From contig NZ_JANQBC010000005.1 of assembly GCF_024721995.1 (NCBI RefSeq), positions 273,400 to 337,399 on the forward strand: a DNA stretch of 64,000 nt, written 5' to 3'. The notes under the pieces are model-generated. The model saw only the letters and a program-made list of their open reading frames with translations, was not told the DNA's origin and ran no database searches. Shown in pieces: positions 54,507-62,874 of the stretch. The translations under genes were made by a program, and so were the position numbers. Within the stretch, counting starts at the first letter, position 1; each line of letters starts with the position of its first letter. This DNA comes from Paenibacillus radicibacter (GTDB lineage Bacteria; Bacillota; Bacilli; Paenibacillales; NBRC-103111).

Positions 54507-54641
54507 TTAACCAGTAGGGAGCGGGCAATTTCTTGGTGGATTTCCGCAACCACGAGGTTCGATCGATGCTGCAAAAGCAGTAGAAGTTACGGATAATGTG
54601 AACAAAGCGACGAGTACAAGTATAGATAATTTCTTCTTCAT
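54507..54641 (-). CDS. small secreted Cys-containing peptide (44 aa)
   Basis: On the minus strand MKKKLSILVLVALFTLSVTS then TAFA forms a clear signal peptide with an AxA cleavage site after residue 24. The mature part is only 20 residues, ASIEPRGCGNPPRNCPLPTG, with two Cys seven apart, three Pro-rich turns and net positive charge. AAGTGGTGA lies upstream of the ATG. Convergent with the CPBP gene and sharing its terminator. It could be a signalling peptide, a bacteriocin-like peptide or an unknown secreted factor. Confidence 0.6.
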   Translation of the reverse strand: MKKKLSILVLVALFTLSVTSTAFAASIEPRGCGNPPRNCPLPTG

Positions 54642-54753
54642 ACAATCACCACTTATGTAAACCCATTTTTTTGAAATAAAGGATATTTGCGAGAAGTGTC
54701 GAACGTGTAGATGAAACCGTAATTTTCGACAAATATCATGGGGGTTGTGGAAA

Positions 54754-55059
54754 ATGAAAATCTATAATCGAATCATGCTGGCTATTCTATTAATCTCGTT
54801 AAGTGTGATGTTGGCGGGCTATGTGCAGCTTAATAATTCCGTGACTTGGGGAACGGAGAATGCGAGCAAGTTCGTCAAGGGACAGCCTGCTGGGAGTGTG
54901 GATATCGGTCAATACAATGTGATGCTGGATGGGCATATCAGTCAGCTAAGGTGGAAGGGCGGCATTATGCTATTCATCAGCGGATCAGCTCTACTTCTTA
55001 GTTTTTTTGGCTTAATCTTTAAGAACACTGCTAAATTCGTGTATCCACGTAAATCCTAA
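54754..55059 (+). CDS. hypothetical membrane protein (101 aa)
   Basis: Two hydrophobic segments (~6-24 and ~68-90) flank a polar extracytoplasmic loop with the VDIGQYNVMLDGHISQLRW stretch; lysine-rich ends fit cytosolic termini. ATG at 54754 is preceded by GGGGGTTGTGG. Function unknown. It has its own terminator at 55094. Confidence 0.65.
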   Translation: MKIYNRIMLAILLISLSVMLAGYVQLNNSVTWGTENASKFVKGQPAGSVDIGQYNVMLDGHISQLRWKGGIMLFISGSALLLSFFGLIFKNTAKFVYPRKS

Positions 55060-55093
55060 CCCTATAACTCTATATAGATGAAAATAGACGAAG

Positions 55094-55119
55094 CCTTCTC
55101 TTATGAGGAGGTTTTTTTG
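55094..55119 (+). terminator. terminator of the 101-aa membrane protein gene
   Basis: CCTTCTC/GAGGAGG around TTAT, followed by TTTTTTT. Confidence 0.75.
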
Positions 55120-55280
55120 TAGTTATATTCCAAGTCATAATGTTCAATCTAAAAGTTGGATATCCTATCCGTATAGTTATGTGCATAATGTCACATGATC
55201 GTTTAATCAATAGAATTATAATAATACACGTTGTGTTTTTAATGAATTAACAATGAATATCGTGAGGAGAATTAACATCT

Positions 55281-56717
55281 ATGAGTGACAGCGAGTTAAA
55301 AAAACTGCGATGGTACAACATTGCACTTATGGCATTCGTCTCTGTATGGGGATTCGGTAATGTCGTCAACAACTATGCCAACCAAGGCTTAACAGTTATT
55401 ACATCTTGGATCTTGATTATCGCTTTGTATTTCATTCCTTATGCCTTGATGGTAGGACAGATGGGTTCCGCATTTAAACATAGTAAAGGCGGAGTGAGTA
55501 GCTGGATTAAAGAAACAATGGGCAGTAACCTAGCTTATATGGCAGCTTGGACTTACTGGGTTGTACATATTCCATATTTGGCTCAGAAGCCTCAATCCAT
55601 CCTTGTTGCATTAGGTTGGGTGTTCACAGGCGGAGGCGGACTTACGAAACAATTCAGTACGTTCTGGCTACAATTTATTACGCTTGTGATCTTCGTCTTC
55701 TTCGTATGGATTGCTTCAAGGGGTATTGCATCTTTGAAGAGAATCGGTACGATTGCCGGGATCAGCGTATTTATTATGTCGATTCTGTACATCGTGCTTG
55801 CAGTTACAGCTCCACCACTTGCAGGGGTGGAAGTAGCAACGAAGAACATTACGTTCAATTCCTTTATTCCGGAATTTAACTTTGCATATTTCACGACAAT
55901 CTCGATGCTTGTCTTCGCAGTAGGTGGTTGTGAAAAAATTTCTCCATATGTAAATAATACGAATAATCCAGGTAGAGAGTTCCCGCGCGGGATGATCATC
56001 CTTGCGATTCTCGTATCGGTCAGTGCCCTTCTAGGCTCTTACGCAATGGGCATCATGTTCGATTCCAATAACATTCCAGCCGATTTGAAAATGAACGGAC
56101 AATACTACGCGTTCCAAATTCTTGGGAACTATTACGGAATTGGTAACACATTCATGATCATCTATGCGCTTGCGAATACACTTGCACAAATTTCAGCACT
56201 AGCATTCTCCATTGATGCACCACTGAAAGTATTGCTTGCGGATACAGATGACAAGTACATTCCAAGATCACTACTTAAAACGAACGACAAAGGTATTCCG
56301 ATCAATGGTTATCTGCTCACGACGATCTTGGTAAGTATCTTAATCATGGTTCCTGCATTCGGTATTGGCGAGATGAACACGCTATTCAACTGGTTGCTTG
56401 ATCTGAACTCTATTGTGATGCCGCTTCGTTACCTATTCGTGTTCCTTGCGTTTATGGCACTTATGCGTGCAGCAGATAAGTTCACTTCTGAGTACCAATT
56501 CGTGAAAAATAAATCCCTTGGATTTATCATCGGGCTATGGTGTTTCCTATTCACGGCATTTGCTTGTCTCATGGGGATGTTCCCGAAAGTTGAGATGTTC
56601 TCATCTGAATGGTACTTCCAATTGACGCTCAATATTGTGACACCATTCATTTTGCTTGGACTTGGTATGATTCTGCCGATTCTTGCTAGACGTAACAAGA
56701 AAGCGAATCTTTCTTAA
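55281..56717 (+). CDS. amino acid permease (APC family, YgjI/YjeM-like)
   Basis: 478 residues with about 12 membrane helices. The N-terminal LMAFVSVWGFGNVVNNYANQG replaces the usual APC GxGI motif with WGFGN, as in the glutamate/GABA-antiporter-related YjeM/YgjI proteins. VGGCEKISPYVNNTNNPGREFPRGM is the conserved loop after helix 6. GTGAGGAG precedes the ATG. Substrate unknown. Monocistronic. Confidence 0.88.
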   Translation: MSDSELKKLRWYNIALMAFVSVWGFGNVVNNYANQGLTVITSWILIIALYFIPYALMVGQMGSAFKHSKGGVSSWIKETMGSNLAYMAAWTYWVVHIPYLAQKPQSILVALGWVFTGGGGLTKQFSTFWLQFITLVIFVFFVWIASRGIASLKRIGTIAGISVFIMSILYIVLAVTAPPLAGVEVATKNITFNSFIPEFNFAYFTTISMLVFAVGGCEKISPYVNNTNNPGREFPRGMIILAILVSVSALLGSYAMGIMFDSNNIPADLKMNGQYYAFQILGNYYGIGNTFMIIYALANTLAQISALAFSIDAPLKVLLADTDDKYIPRSLLKTNDKGIPINGYLLTTILVSILIMVPAFGIGEMNTLFNWLLDLNSIVMPLRYLFVFLAFMALMRAADKFTSEYQFVKNKSLGFIIGLWCFLFTAFACLMGMFPKVEMFSSEWYFQLTLNIVTPFILLGLGMILPILARRNKKANLS

Positions 56718-56734
56718 ATAGATATAGATAGTTG

Positions 56735-56777
56735 AAAGCTTGCAGCTGATCCCCGGATCGGTCTGCAAGCTTTTTTT
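56735..56777 (+). terminator. terminator of the permease gene
   Basis: AAAGCTTGCAG/CTGCAAGCTTT with an inner GATCC/GGATC, followed by a T-run. Confidence 0.9.
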
Positions 56778-56784
56778 ACGCCCC

Positions 56785-56801
56785 GTGAAATATTATTTCA
56801 C
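56785..56801. promoter_or_regulatory. palindrome upstream of murQ, possible operator
   Basis: GTGAAATATTATTTCAC is a perfect palindrome, 29 bases before the -35 box. TGAAAT/ATTTCA half-sites recur at 56818 and 56858. Could serve an RpiR/MurR-type or other amino-sugar regulator encoded elsewhere. Confidence 0.5.
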
Positions 56802-56829
56802 TATTTTTAAAATAAAATTTCAAAAAACA

Positions 56830-56858
56830 TTGACCATTTTGAAATTTTTCGTTACTAT
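56830..56858 (+). promoter_or_regulatory. sigma-A promoter of the murQ operon
   Basis: TTGACC (56830-56835), 17 bases, TACTAT (56853-56858). Confidence 0.7.
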
Positions 56859-56904
56859 GAAATTGTAAGCGGATTTACGCAGCATAGGGATAGGAGGGAA
56901 GGCA

Positions 56905-57819
56905 ATGGATGAGTATCTGGCGGGTCTAACAACAGAAAAGGTTAATGAATCGACACTAAAGATAGATGAAAGTACAACTGAACAGATGTTACATCTAATG
57001 AACGTACAAGACACGCTAGTTCCTGCTGCGGTTGGAGCGGAAATTCCGCAAATCGCCAAAGCAGTTGATATTTTGCATCAAGCATTAAGAAATGGTGGCA
57101 GAATGTTCTACGTGGGAGCTGGATCTTCTGGCAGACTTGGCGTACTAGATGCATCAGAGTGTCCTCCTACTTACGGTACAGATCCTGAAATGGTTCAGGG
57201 ATATATCGCTGGAGGAGATGTCGCGCTAAGAACGGCTGTTGAAGGTTATGAAGATAGCGTAGAGGAGGGGATTGCACTCATTGAGCGATGTGGTGTAACG
57301 GCTAAGGATGTGGTTGTTGGAATCACAGCTAGCGGGAGTGCGCAATTCGTAATTGCTGCACTGCAGAAAGCCAAAGAAATTGGTGCTGCTACCATTAGTG
57401 TAGTAAACAACAAAGACTCCAAGTTAATTCCAGTTAGTGATGTATGTATCGCACCAATTGTTGGTCCAGAAGTAATCATGGGGTCTACTAGATTAAAAGC
57501 AGGAACAGCGCAGAAACTTGTACTGAATATGCTTACAACATGCACCATGGTAAAACTTGGAAAGACCTATAATAACTTGATGGTCGATTTGAAGGCGAGT
57601 AATATTAAGCTCAGAGATCGTTCTGTAAGAATAATTAGAGAAGCTACAGGGGTAAATGAAGAAACTGCCAGCCAGTTTTTAGAGAGCGCTTCCAAAAACT
57701 GCAAACTCGCAATCATGATGATTAAGACTGGGCTAGATGCAGCAGAGGCAGAAGCATTACTAGAACAAAGCGAAGGCAGTCTTAAGACAGCCATTAGCAG
57801 CTTTAGTAAAGTTGTTTAA
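56905..57819 (+). CDS. murQ: N-acetylmuramic acid 6-phosphate etherase
   Basis: 304 residues. MurQ cleaves MurNAc-6-phosphate to GlcNAc-6-phosphate and lactate. SIS domain with FYVGAGSSGRLGVLDASECPPTYG and IAGGDVALRTAVEGYEDS, ITASGSAQFVIAAL, and PIVGPEVIMGSTRLKAGTAQK. GGAGGGAAGG precedes the ATG. First gene of a seven-gene co-directional run that looks like an amino-sugar salvage operon; the solute-binding protein gene starts 24 bases after its stop. Confidence 0.97.
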   Translation: MDEYLAGLTTEKVNESTLKIDESTTEQMLHLMNVQDTLVPAAVGAEIPQIAKAVDILHQALRNGGRMFYVGAGSSGRLGVLDASECPPTYGTDPEMVQGYIAGGDVALRTAVEGYEDSVEEGIALIERCGVTAKDVVVGITASGSAQFVIAALQKAKEIGAATISVVNNKDSKLIPVSDVCIAPIVGPEVIMGSTRLKAGTAQKLVLNMLTTCTMVKLGKTYNNLMVDLKASNIKLRDRSVRIIREATGVNEETASQFLESASKNCKLAIMMIKTGLDAAEAEALLEQSEGSLKTAISSFSKVV

Positions 57820-57843
57820 TATTATTCAGGGAGGTTTATTCAA

Positions 57844-59280
57844 ATGAAAAGAAAAATGCGTCTTATTACTTCGGTATTGGCATTAACGATGGCAACTTCC
57901 GCACTAGCAGCTTGTGGCAATAGCGATAGCAAAGATACAGCTGGCACGCCGGCTCCTGGTAAAACTGCAGATGCAGGTGCAAAAGATACGATTACTGCAC
58001 TATTACCACCAGTTTCTCCTAACTTCCAAAAAACATTTGATCAAATTTCCAAAGAATTTACAGAAAAGTATCCCAACTTAACGCTTAAGATTGAGCCAGC
58101 AAGCTGGGAAGATGTGAAACAAAAATTAGACACACAAGTAAACGCAGGTAGCCCACCAGATATCGCGTTCGGTGGTTCAGATTCCATTCCGAAATACTTG
58201 CAACAAGGTTTACTTATGGACATTACGGATGTAATTACACCTGAGATGACAGGTGATTATGATAAAACTCCACTTGAATACATGAAGAACGGCAAAGGCC
58301 TATACGGCTTGCCAGCTTACATGGAAGTTCATGCTCTTGGTGGTAACAAAGAATTCCTAGAAAAAGCAGGAATCGACTGGAAGAAAGTTCAAGCAAACGG
58401 TTGGACGTATGACGAATTCCGTGAAGCAATCAAAAAAGGCGTTGTTAAAGAAGGCGACAAAACACGTTATGGTTTCGTATTCGCAACGAAAGGCGTAGCA
58501 GCAATCGACTACTTGGCTATCATGGCGAAGAACGCTGGTATGCCGCACGCATTTAACAAAGACTTGAAATATGCTTATACAAGCAAGAACTACCTTGGAT
58601 TACTCAAAGATCTTCGTCAATTGATCGACGATGGTTCCATGCCGAAAGAGCTTAGCTCCGTAGATGCTGGTAAGCGTTGGAACATGCTTCTAACAGGTCA
58701 AACGATGGTAACAGGTAAAGGTCTTGCTGTATTCGAAAACTCTGCAAAAACAAACAACAACAAAATTAAAGCAAATGACGGAAGTGCTGTTAAAGACAGT
58801 ATTCCATTAGACTATGTCGTACTACCAGCTCCAACGTTCCAAGGTGCTAAGGCTTCTTCTGCTACTGTAGTAGATGGATACTTAACATTCCGTGGCAAGA
58901 AAGAGCCAACTGCTGAGCATAAAGCAAACGTACTTAAAGCTGCATACTTCTTAGCAAGTGGTAAAGTTGCTGCAACAACAAACAACGATCTATTCGCTGC
59001 ACACATCACAGAAAGTGCGAAGAAAGAAGCAGCTAACATGAAGATCGACAGAAACCCAGACAACATCGCTGCTGTAGACAACATGCTGAAGAACGCAACT
59101 CCATCACGCTCTGACATTCCAACTGAGCTTGCTGCTAAAGCAATCAAATTGGAAACAGAAGTAATCGTACCTAAATTCCAAGCTGTTCTTGCTGGAGAAC
59201 TTAAGCCAGAAGATATGTTTGAAGCTGTTAAAGCAGCTGCAATTAAGGCATTTGGTGAAGATGGAATTGTAAAAGACTAA
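57844..59280 (+). CDS. sugar ABC transporter substrate-binding lipoprotein
   Basis: 478 residues of the family 1 carbohydrate-binding proteins. Lipobox LAAC (Cys23); a Ser/Thr/Pro linker; ISKEFTEKYPNLTLKIEPASWEDVKQKL and PPDIAFGGSDSIPKYLQQG are typical. GGGAGG precedes the ATG. In an operon with murQ and two permeases, so its ligand is probably a MurNAc- or GlcNAc-containing sugar. No ATPase gene is in the operon; a shared MsmX-like ATPase is expected elsewhere. Confidence 0.9.
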   Translation: MKRKMRLITSVLALTMATSALAACGNSDSKDTAGTPAPGKTADAGAKDTITALLPPVSPNFQKTFDQISKEFTEKYPNLTLKIEPASWEDVKQKLDTQVNAGSPPDIAFGGSDSIPKYLQQGLLMDITDVITPEMTGDYDKTPLEYMKNGKGLYGLPAYMEVHALGGNKEFLEKAGIDWKKVQANGWTYDEFREAIKKGVVKEGDKTRYGFVFATKGVAAIDYLAIMAKNAGMPHAFNKDLKYAYTSKNYLGLLKDLRQLIDDGSMPKELSSVDAGKRWNMLLTGQTMVTGKGLAVFENSAKTNNNKIKANDGSAVKDSIPLDYVVLPAPTFQGAKASSATVVDGYLTFRGKKEPTAEHKANVLKAAYFLASGKVAATTNNDLFAAHITESAKKEAANMKIDRNPDNIAAVDNMLKNATPSRSDIPTELAAKAIKLETEVIVPKFQAVLAGELKPEDMFEAVKAAAIKAFGEDGIVKD

Positions 59281-59296
59281 TTTAGTAGTATATTGT

Positions 59297-59338
59297 CTTT
59301 CGGATAGTCGCGCAGCACAAGTTGCGACTATCCGAAAG
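59297..59338 (+). other. intercistronic 15-bp hairpin after the binding protein gene
   Basis: CTTTCGGATAGTCGC and its exact complement GCGACTATCCGAAAG around a 12-base loop, without a strong T-run. It lies inside the operon and likely stabilises the upstream mRNA or partly terminates, giving more binding protein than permease. Confidence 0.7.
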
Positions 59339-59376
59339 CTTTATAATAACCAAGTTTTTGAAACGGGGTTGACAAG

Positions 59377-60279
59377 ATGGCGAATATCGCAAAACCGATG
59401 AAAAAAAGAAAGTTCAATGAAGAAGGTGCTTGGGGATATGTGTTCATCGCTGTCGCTTTGATCGCTTTTGCGATGTTCACCGCATATCCAGTTATCAAAG
59501 CAGTCATTATTAGCTTCCAAGACTTTAAACCGCTTGGCTCTACCTTCATTGGATTTGACAACTATGCAGCGACATTTACAGATGCACTATTCTGGAAGTC
59601 CCTTAAGAATACGGTCGTATACACGATCGCAACTGTACCTGTGAACTTATTCCTTTCGATGGCAATTGCAATCTTAATTTTACCGCTTAAAAAGAAAACA
59701 CAATCGTTCTTCAAAGGGGTCTACTACTTGCCTGTAGTGGCATCAGGCGTAGCTCTATCTGTGGTATGGCTATGGATCTATGATCCAATGGCTGGAGGTA
59801 TATTGAACCAATTCCTAGGCTTCTTCGGGATTGAGAACAAGAACTGGCTTGGAACGAGCAACAATGCGATGTTCTCGCTTGTCCTTATGTCTTGGCTTTC
59901 CAGTCATGGCACAAGCATCATTATCTACCTTGCTGGACTATTAGGTATTGATGAGACTTACTATGAGGCGGCTGAGCTTGATGGAGCTAACTTTATGCAG
60001 AAATTGTGGCACATCGTTATTCCAAGCTTAAAACCAGCAACATTATTCTTGCTTGTAACAGGTGTGATTGGTTCCTTCCAAGTATTCCAGAATGCGTTCT
60101 TAATGACAGGTGGCGGACCAGACAACGCAACAACAATGGTCGGACTTCTTATCTTCAATAACGCGTTCACATTCTTAGACTTTGGTAAAGCGGCTGCACA
60201 ATCACTTATTCTAGCAATTATTATTGGAATCATTTCATTAATTCAATTCAAATACGCGGGTAAAGACGTCGAGTATTAA
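59377..60279 (+). CDS. sugar ABC transporter permease (MalF/UgpA type)
   Basis: 300 residues with six membrane helices. YYEAAELDGANFMQKLWHIVIPSLKP is the EAA coupling loop. CGGGGTTGAC precedes the ATG. Pairs with the next permease to form the transmembrane part of the importer for the sugar bound by the lipoprotein. Confidence 0.93.
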   Translation: MANIAKPMKKRKFNEEGAWGYVFIAVALIAFAMFTAYPVIKAVIISFQDFKPLGSTFIGFDNYAATFTDALFWKSLKNTVVYTIATVPVNLFLSMAIAILILPLKKKTQSFFKGVYYLPVVASGVALSVVWLWIYDPMAGGILNQFLGFFGIENKNWLGTSNNAMFSLVLMSWLSSHGTSIIIYLAGLLGIDETYYEAAELDGANFMQKLWHIVIPSLKPATLFLLVTGVIGSFQVFQNAFLMTGGGPDNATTMVGLLIFNNAFTFLDFGKAAAQSLILAIIIGIISLIQFKYAGKDVEY

Positions 60280-60296
60280 GAGAGGGGGATACAAAA

Positions 60297-61157
60297 ATGG
60301 CTTTGTATAGCAGTCACGTAGGAAGTCCTAAAAAGAAATACATTCGTAACGCAATCATTTTTACCATCCTTCTGCTTTTTGCTTTGGCGACGGTATTCCC
60401 GATTTATTTCATGGTGATCTCATCCTTTGGTGATCCAGTTGAGGCAGGAGCGGTTACTTATTCCATTCTACCAAGTAAATTTACGTTCGCATCCTTCAAG
60501 TTCTTCTTCGATTATAGTGAACATTCCTATCGTTGGATTCTGAACTCTTTGATCGTTGCGGGTTCGATTACGATTTCAAACGTTTTATTTGCAAGTATGG
60601 CAGGCTTTGCTTTCTCGAAGCTTCGTTTTAAAGGTAGAGGCGTATTGTTCGCTATTTTACTAGTCTCCATGATGATTCCTTATCAAGTGACACAAGTACC
60701 TTTATATGTGATGATCGTCAACATGTTTGAATTACAGAATACGTACACAGCACTCATCGTACCAGGTATCGTAACGGTGTATAACATTTTCTTAGCCAAA
60801 CAATTTATGAGCAGTATCCCGATGGAAGTGCTAGAAAGCGCAAAAATCGAAGGCTGCAATCAATTCCAAATCTACACACGCATTATTCTACCTTTGTCCA
60901 AGACTGTACTTGCTGTAATGGCAATTCTAACATTCATGGACAGCTGGAATACATTCTTCTGGCCGTTACTCGTTACGAATTCAATGGAAATGCAAACCAT
61001 TCAAGTCGGACTTAAAAACTTCCGATTCGCGAATACAACATTCATTTCTCCAATGATGGCCGGTGCGACAATTTCTGCGCTGCCAATGTTTATCCTTTTC
61101 TTCAGTTTACAAAAATACTTCCTTGAAGGTGTTACTGTAGGCGCTGTTAAAGGTTAA
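60297..61157 (+). CDS. sugar ABC transporter permease (MalG/UgpE type)
   Basis: 286 residues, six membrane helices; the EAA loop reads MEVLESAKIEGCNQFQIYTRIILPLSK. AGAGGGGG precedes the ATG, 17 bases after the first permease gene. Second transmembrane subunit of the importer. Confidence 0.93.
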   Translation: MALYSSHVGSPKKKYIRNAIIFTILLLFALATVFPIYFMVISSFGDPVEAGAVTYSILPSKFTFASFKFFFDYSEHSYRWILNSLIVAGSITISNVLFASMAGFAFSKLRFKGRGVLFAILLVSMMIPYQVTQVPLYVMIVNMFELQNTYTALIVPGIVTVYNIFLAKQFMSSIPMEVLESAKIEGCNQFQIYTRIILPLSKTVLAVMAILTFMDSWNTFFWPLLVTNSMEMQTIQVGLKNFRFANTTFISPMMAGATISALPMFILFFSLQKYFLEGVTVGAVKG

Positions 61158-61201
61158 TTCGCTTCACTTGATTTCTGAATGTTTGGAGGTATCGCATCAT
61201 C

Positions 61202-62173
61202 ATGATCATCCCTTGGGATCAGCAGTATACACAAGCGGTTATTTCACTTTGGAACATTGAGGCCGTAAAAGATGGATATAAGGAGCTTTCGGTAGAAAGC
61301 TTTAAACATATTTTTATGCTCAATCCTTACTTTGACCCAGCATGTACGTTTCTTCTACTAGATAATGATCAAGTAAAAGGATTTGCTTGTGGATGTACAG
61401 GCGACGATCTGCCACTAGGCGATGTTGCCGGGTACATCACAACGATTGTACTCGCGCAAGATTATTGCACCGATGAGCATTACACGATGATGATTCAGGC
61501 ATTAGAACAACGTTTTGTTGAAAAAGAAAAGAAGCAAGCAGACATCCTATTCTTTAATCCGATGCGCCTGCCATGGTACATCCCAGAAACACCACAGCAT
61601 GAACATAATAATGCGCCGGGTGTCCCTATTACGAGTCGTTTGTATGCAACTCTTCTTCACAATGGATATGTAGAGCGTGCGAAGCAAAGTGCCATGTATC
61701 TGCATCTAGACGGTTTTACAATTCCAGAGGATGTGAGATCGAAAGAATCACATGCACTTGAAGCGGGATATACTGCCCAATTGTTCGATTCTGCGAAGCA
61801 TCATGGTGTTCATGACATGCTAGATGGTTTCGATAATCCACTGTGGCGCAAAGAAATTGGACATTCCACAGAAACGGGTATTCCAACGGTTATTGCAGCA
61901 CATGATGGCAAAGTAGTTGGGTTCGCAGGACCTGTGATCCGTGAGGAGAGCGGCAGGGGATATTTTGCAGGAATAGGCGTACATCCAGAGCATGAAGGAC
62001 ATGGCCTTGGGACGCTGTTATTCTTCAAACTATGTGAAGCGTTTGAGCGTGTAGGTGCTGACTATATGTCACTTTATACTGGAGTCACAAATCCAGCTAT
62101 TCGAATTTATGAAAAAGCAGGTTTCAAGACAGTCAAACATTTTGCGATCATGAGAAGGGAGCTTGTACAATGA
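61202..62173 (+). CDS. two-domain GNAT acetyltransferase
   Basis: 323 residues with tandem GNAT folds: an N-terminal one (~1-150) without a clear acetyl-CoA loop and a C-terminal one (~170-320) with GVHPEHEGHGLGTLLFFKLCE and LYTGVTNPAIRIYEKAGFKT. In this operon it may acetylate an amino sugar such as glucosamine, opposite to the deacetylase encoded next; this is inference. Its stop overlaps the PIG-L start by four bases, implying coupling. Confidence 0.85.
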   Translation: MIIPWDQQYTQAVISLWNIEAVKDGYKELSVESFKHIFMLNPYFDPACTFLLLDNDQVKGFACGCTGDDLPLGDVAGYITTIVLAQDYCTDEHYTMMIQALEQRFVEKEKKQADILFFNPMRLPWYIPETPQHEHNNAPGVPITSRLYATLLHNGYVERAKQSAMYLHLDGFTIPEDVRSKESHALEAGYTAQLFDSAKHHGVHDMLDGFDNPLWRKEIGHSTETGIPTVIAAHDGKVVGFAGPVIREESGRGYFAGIGVHPEHEGHGLGTLLFFKLCEAFERVGADYMSLYTGVTNPAIRIYEKAGFKTVKHFAIMRRELVQ

Positions 62174-62874
62174 ACAGAGAAAAGTTAACGATTCTAGCAA
62201 TTGGTGGTCACGTTGGAGATATGGAACTTACGGCAGGTGGCGTTCTGGCGAGTCACTCCTTAATGGGAGATCATATCGTCACACTTGCACTAACAGCGGG
62301 TGAACGCGGAGTGCCAGCAGGTCAAGATATGGCAGAGTATCGTGCACAAAAGGTGAATGAAGCGAAGATGTTTGCGGATATGCTCGGCGGGGAGTCGAAC
62401 GTGTTCGAAATTCCGGACGGGGAGCTTGAAGATAATACGGACATGCGTTATCGTGTCTGTGATGTCATTCGCCGGGTACGTCCGAATATTATCATTACGC
62501 ATTTCAAGAACAGCATGCACAAAGACCATATGACGACTCACCGAATTGTGAATGATGCACGGTTCTTCGCAGGACTTGCTTCATTTGAGCGTGAACTTCC
62601 TGCTCATTTCGCTTCCAAATTGTACTATTCGGAGAACTGGGAAGATGCGGTGGACTACCGTCCTTATGTGTATGTTGATTTCTCTGAAGAAGCTTATGAT
62701 CTATGGATCAAGGCGGTTTCTACGCACTGGTTCGTAACGGGTAGCAAGTCGTTCCCATACCTAGAATACTACAAGCATCTTTCTCGTGTACGCGGGATTG
62801 AAGCACGCAAGCAGTATGCCGAGACGTTCATGATTCCTGAAGAGACGATGCGTCTGCGTAATTCTGAGCTATGA
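62170..62874 (+). CDS. PIG-L family N-acetylglucosaminyl deacetylase
   Basis: 234 residues of the LmbE/PIG-L/BshB group, zinc hydrolases that deacetylate GlcNAc groups in sugars and conjugates. GGHVGDMELTAGG is the metal-binding AHPDD-equivalent (H and D present), and ITHFKNSMHKDHMTTHRIV supplies the HxxH. Four-base overlap with both neighbours. In the murQ operon it probably acts on a GlcNAc- or MurNAc-derived sugar. Confidence 0.9.
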   Translation: MNREKLTILAIGGHVGDMELTAGGVLASHSLMGDHIVTLALTAGERGVPAGQDMAEYRAQKVNEAKMFADMLGGESNVFEIPDGELEDNTDMRYRVCDVIRRVRPNIIITHFKNSMHKDHMTTHRIVNDARFFAGLASFERELPAHFASKLYYSENWEDAVDYRPYVYVDFSEEAYDLWIKAVSTHWFVTGSKSFPYLEYYKHLSRVRGIEARKQYAETFMIPEETMRLRNSEL

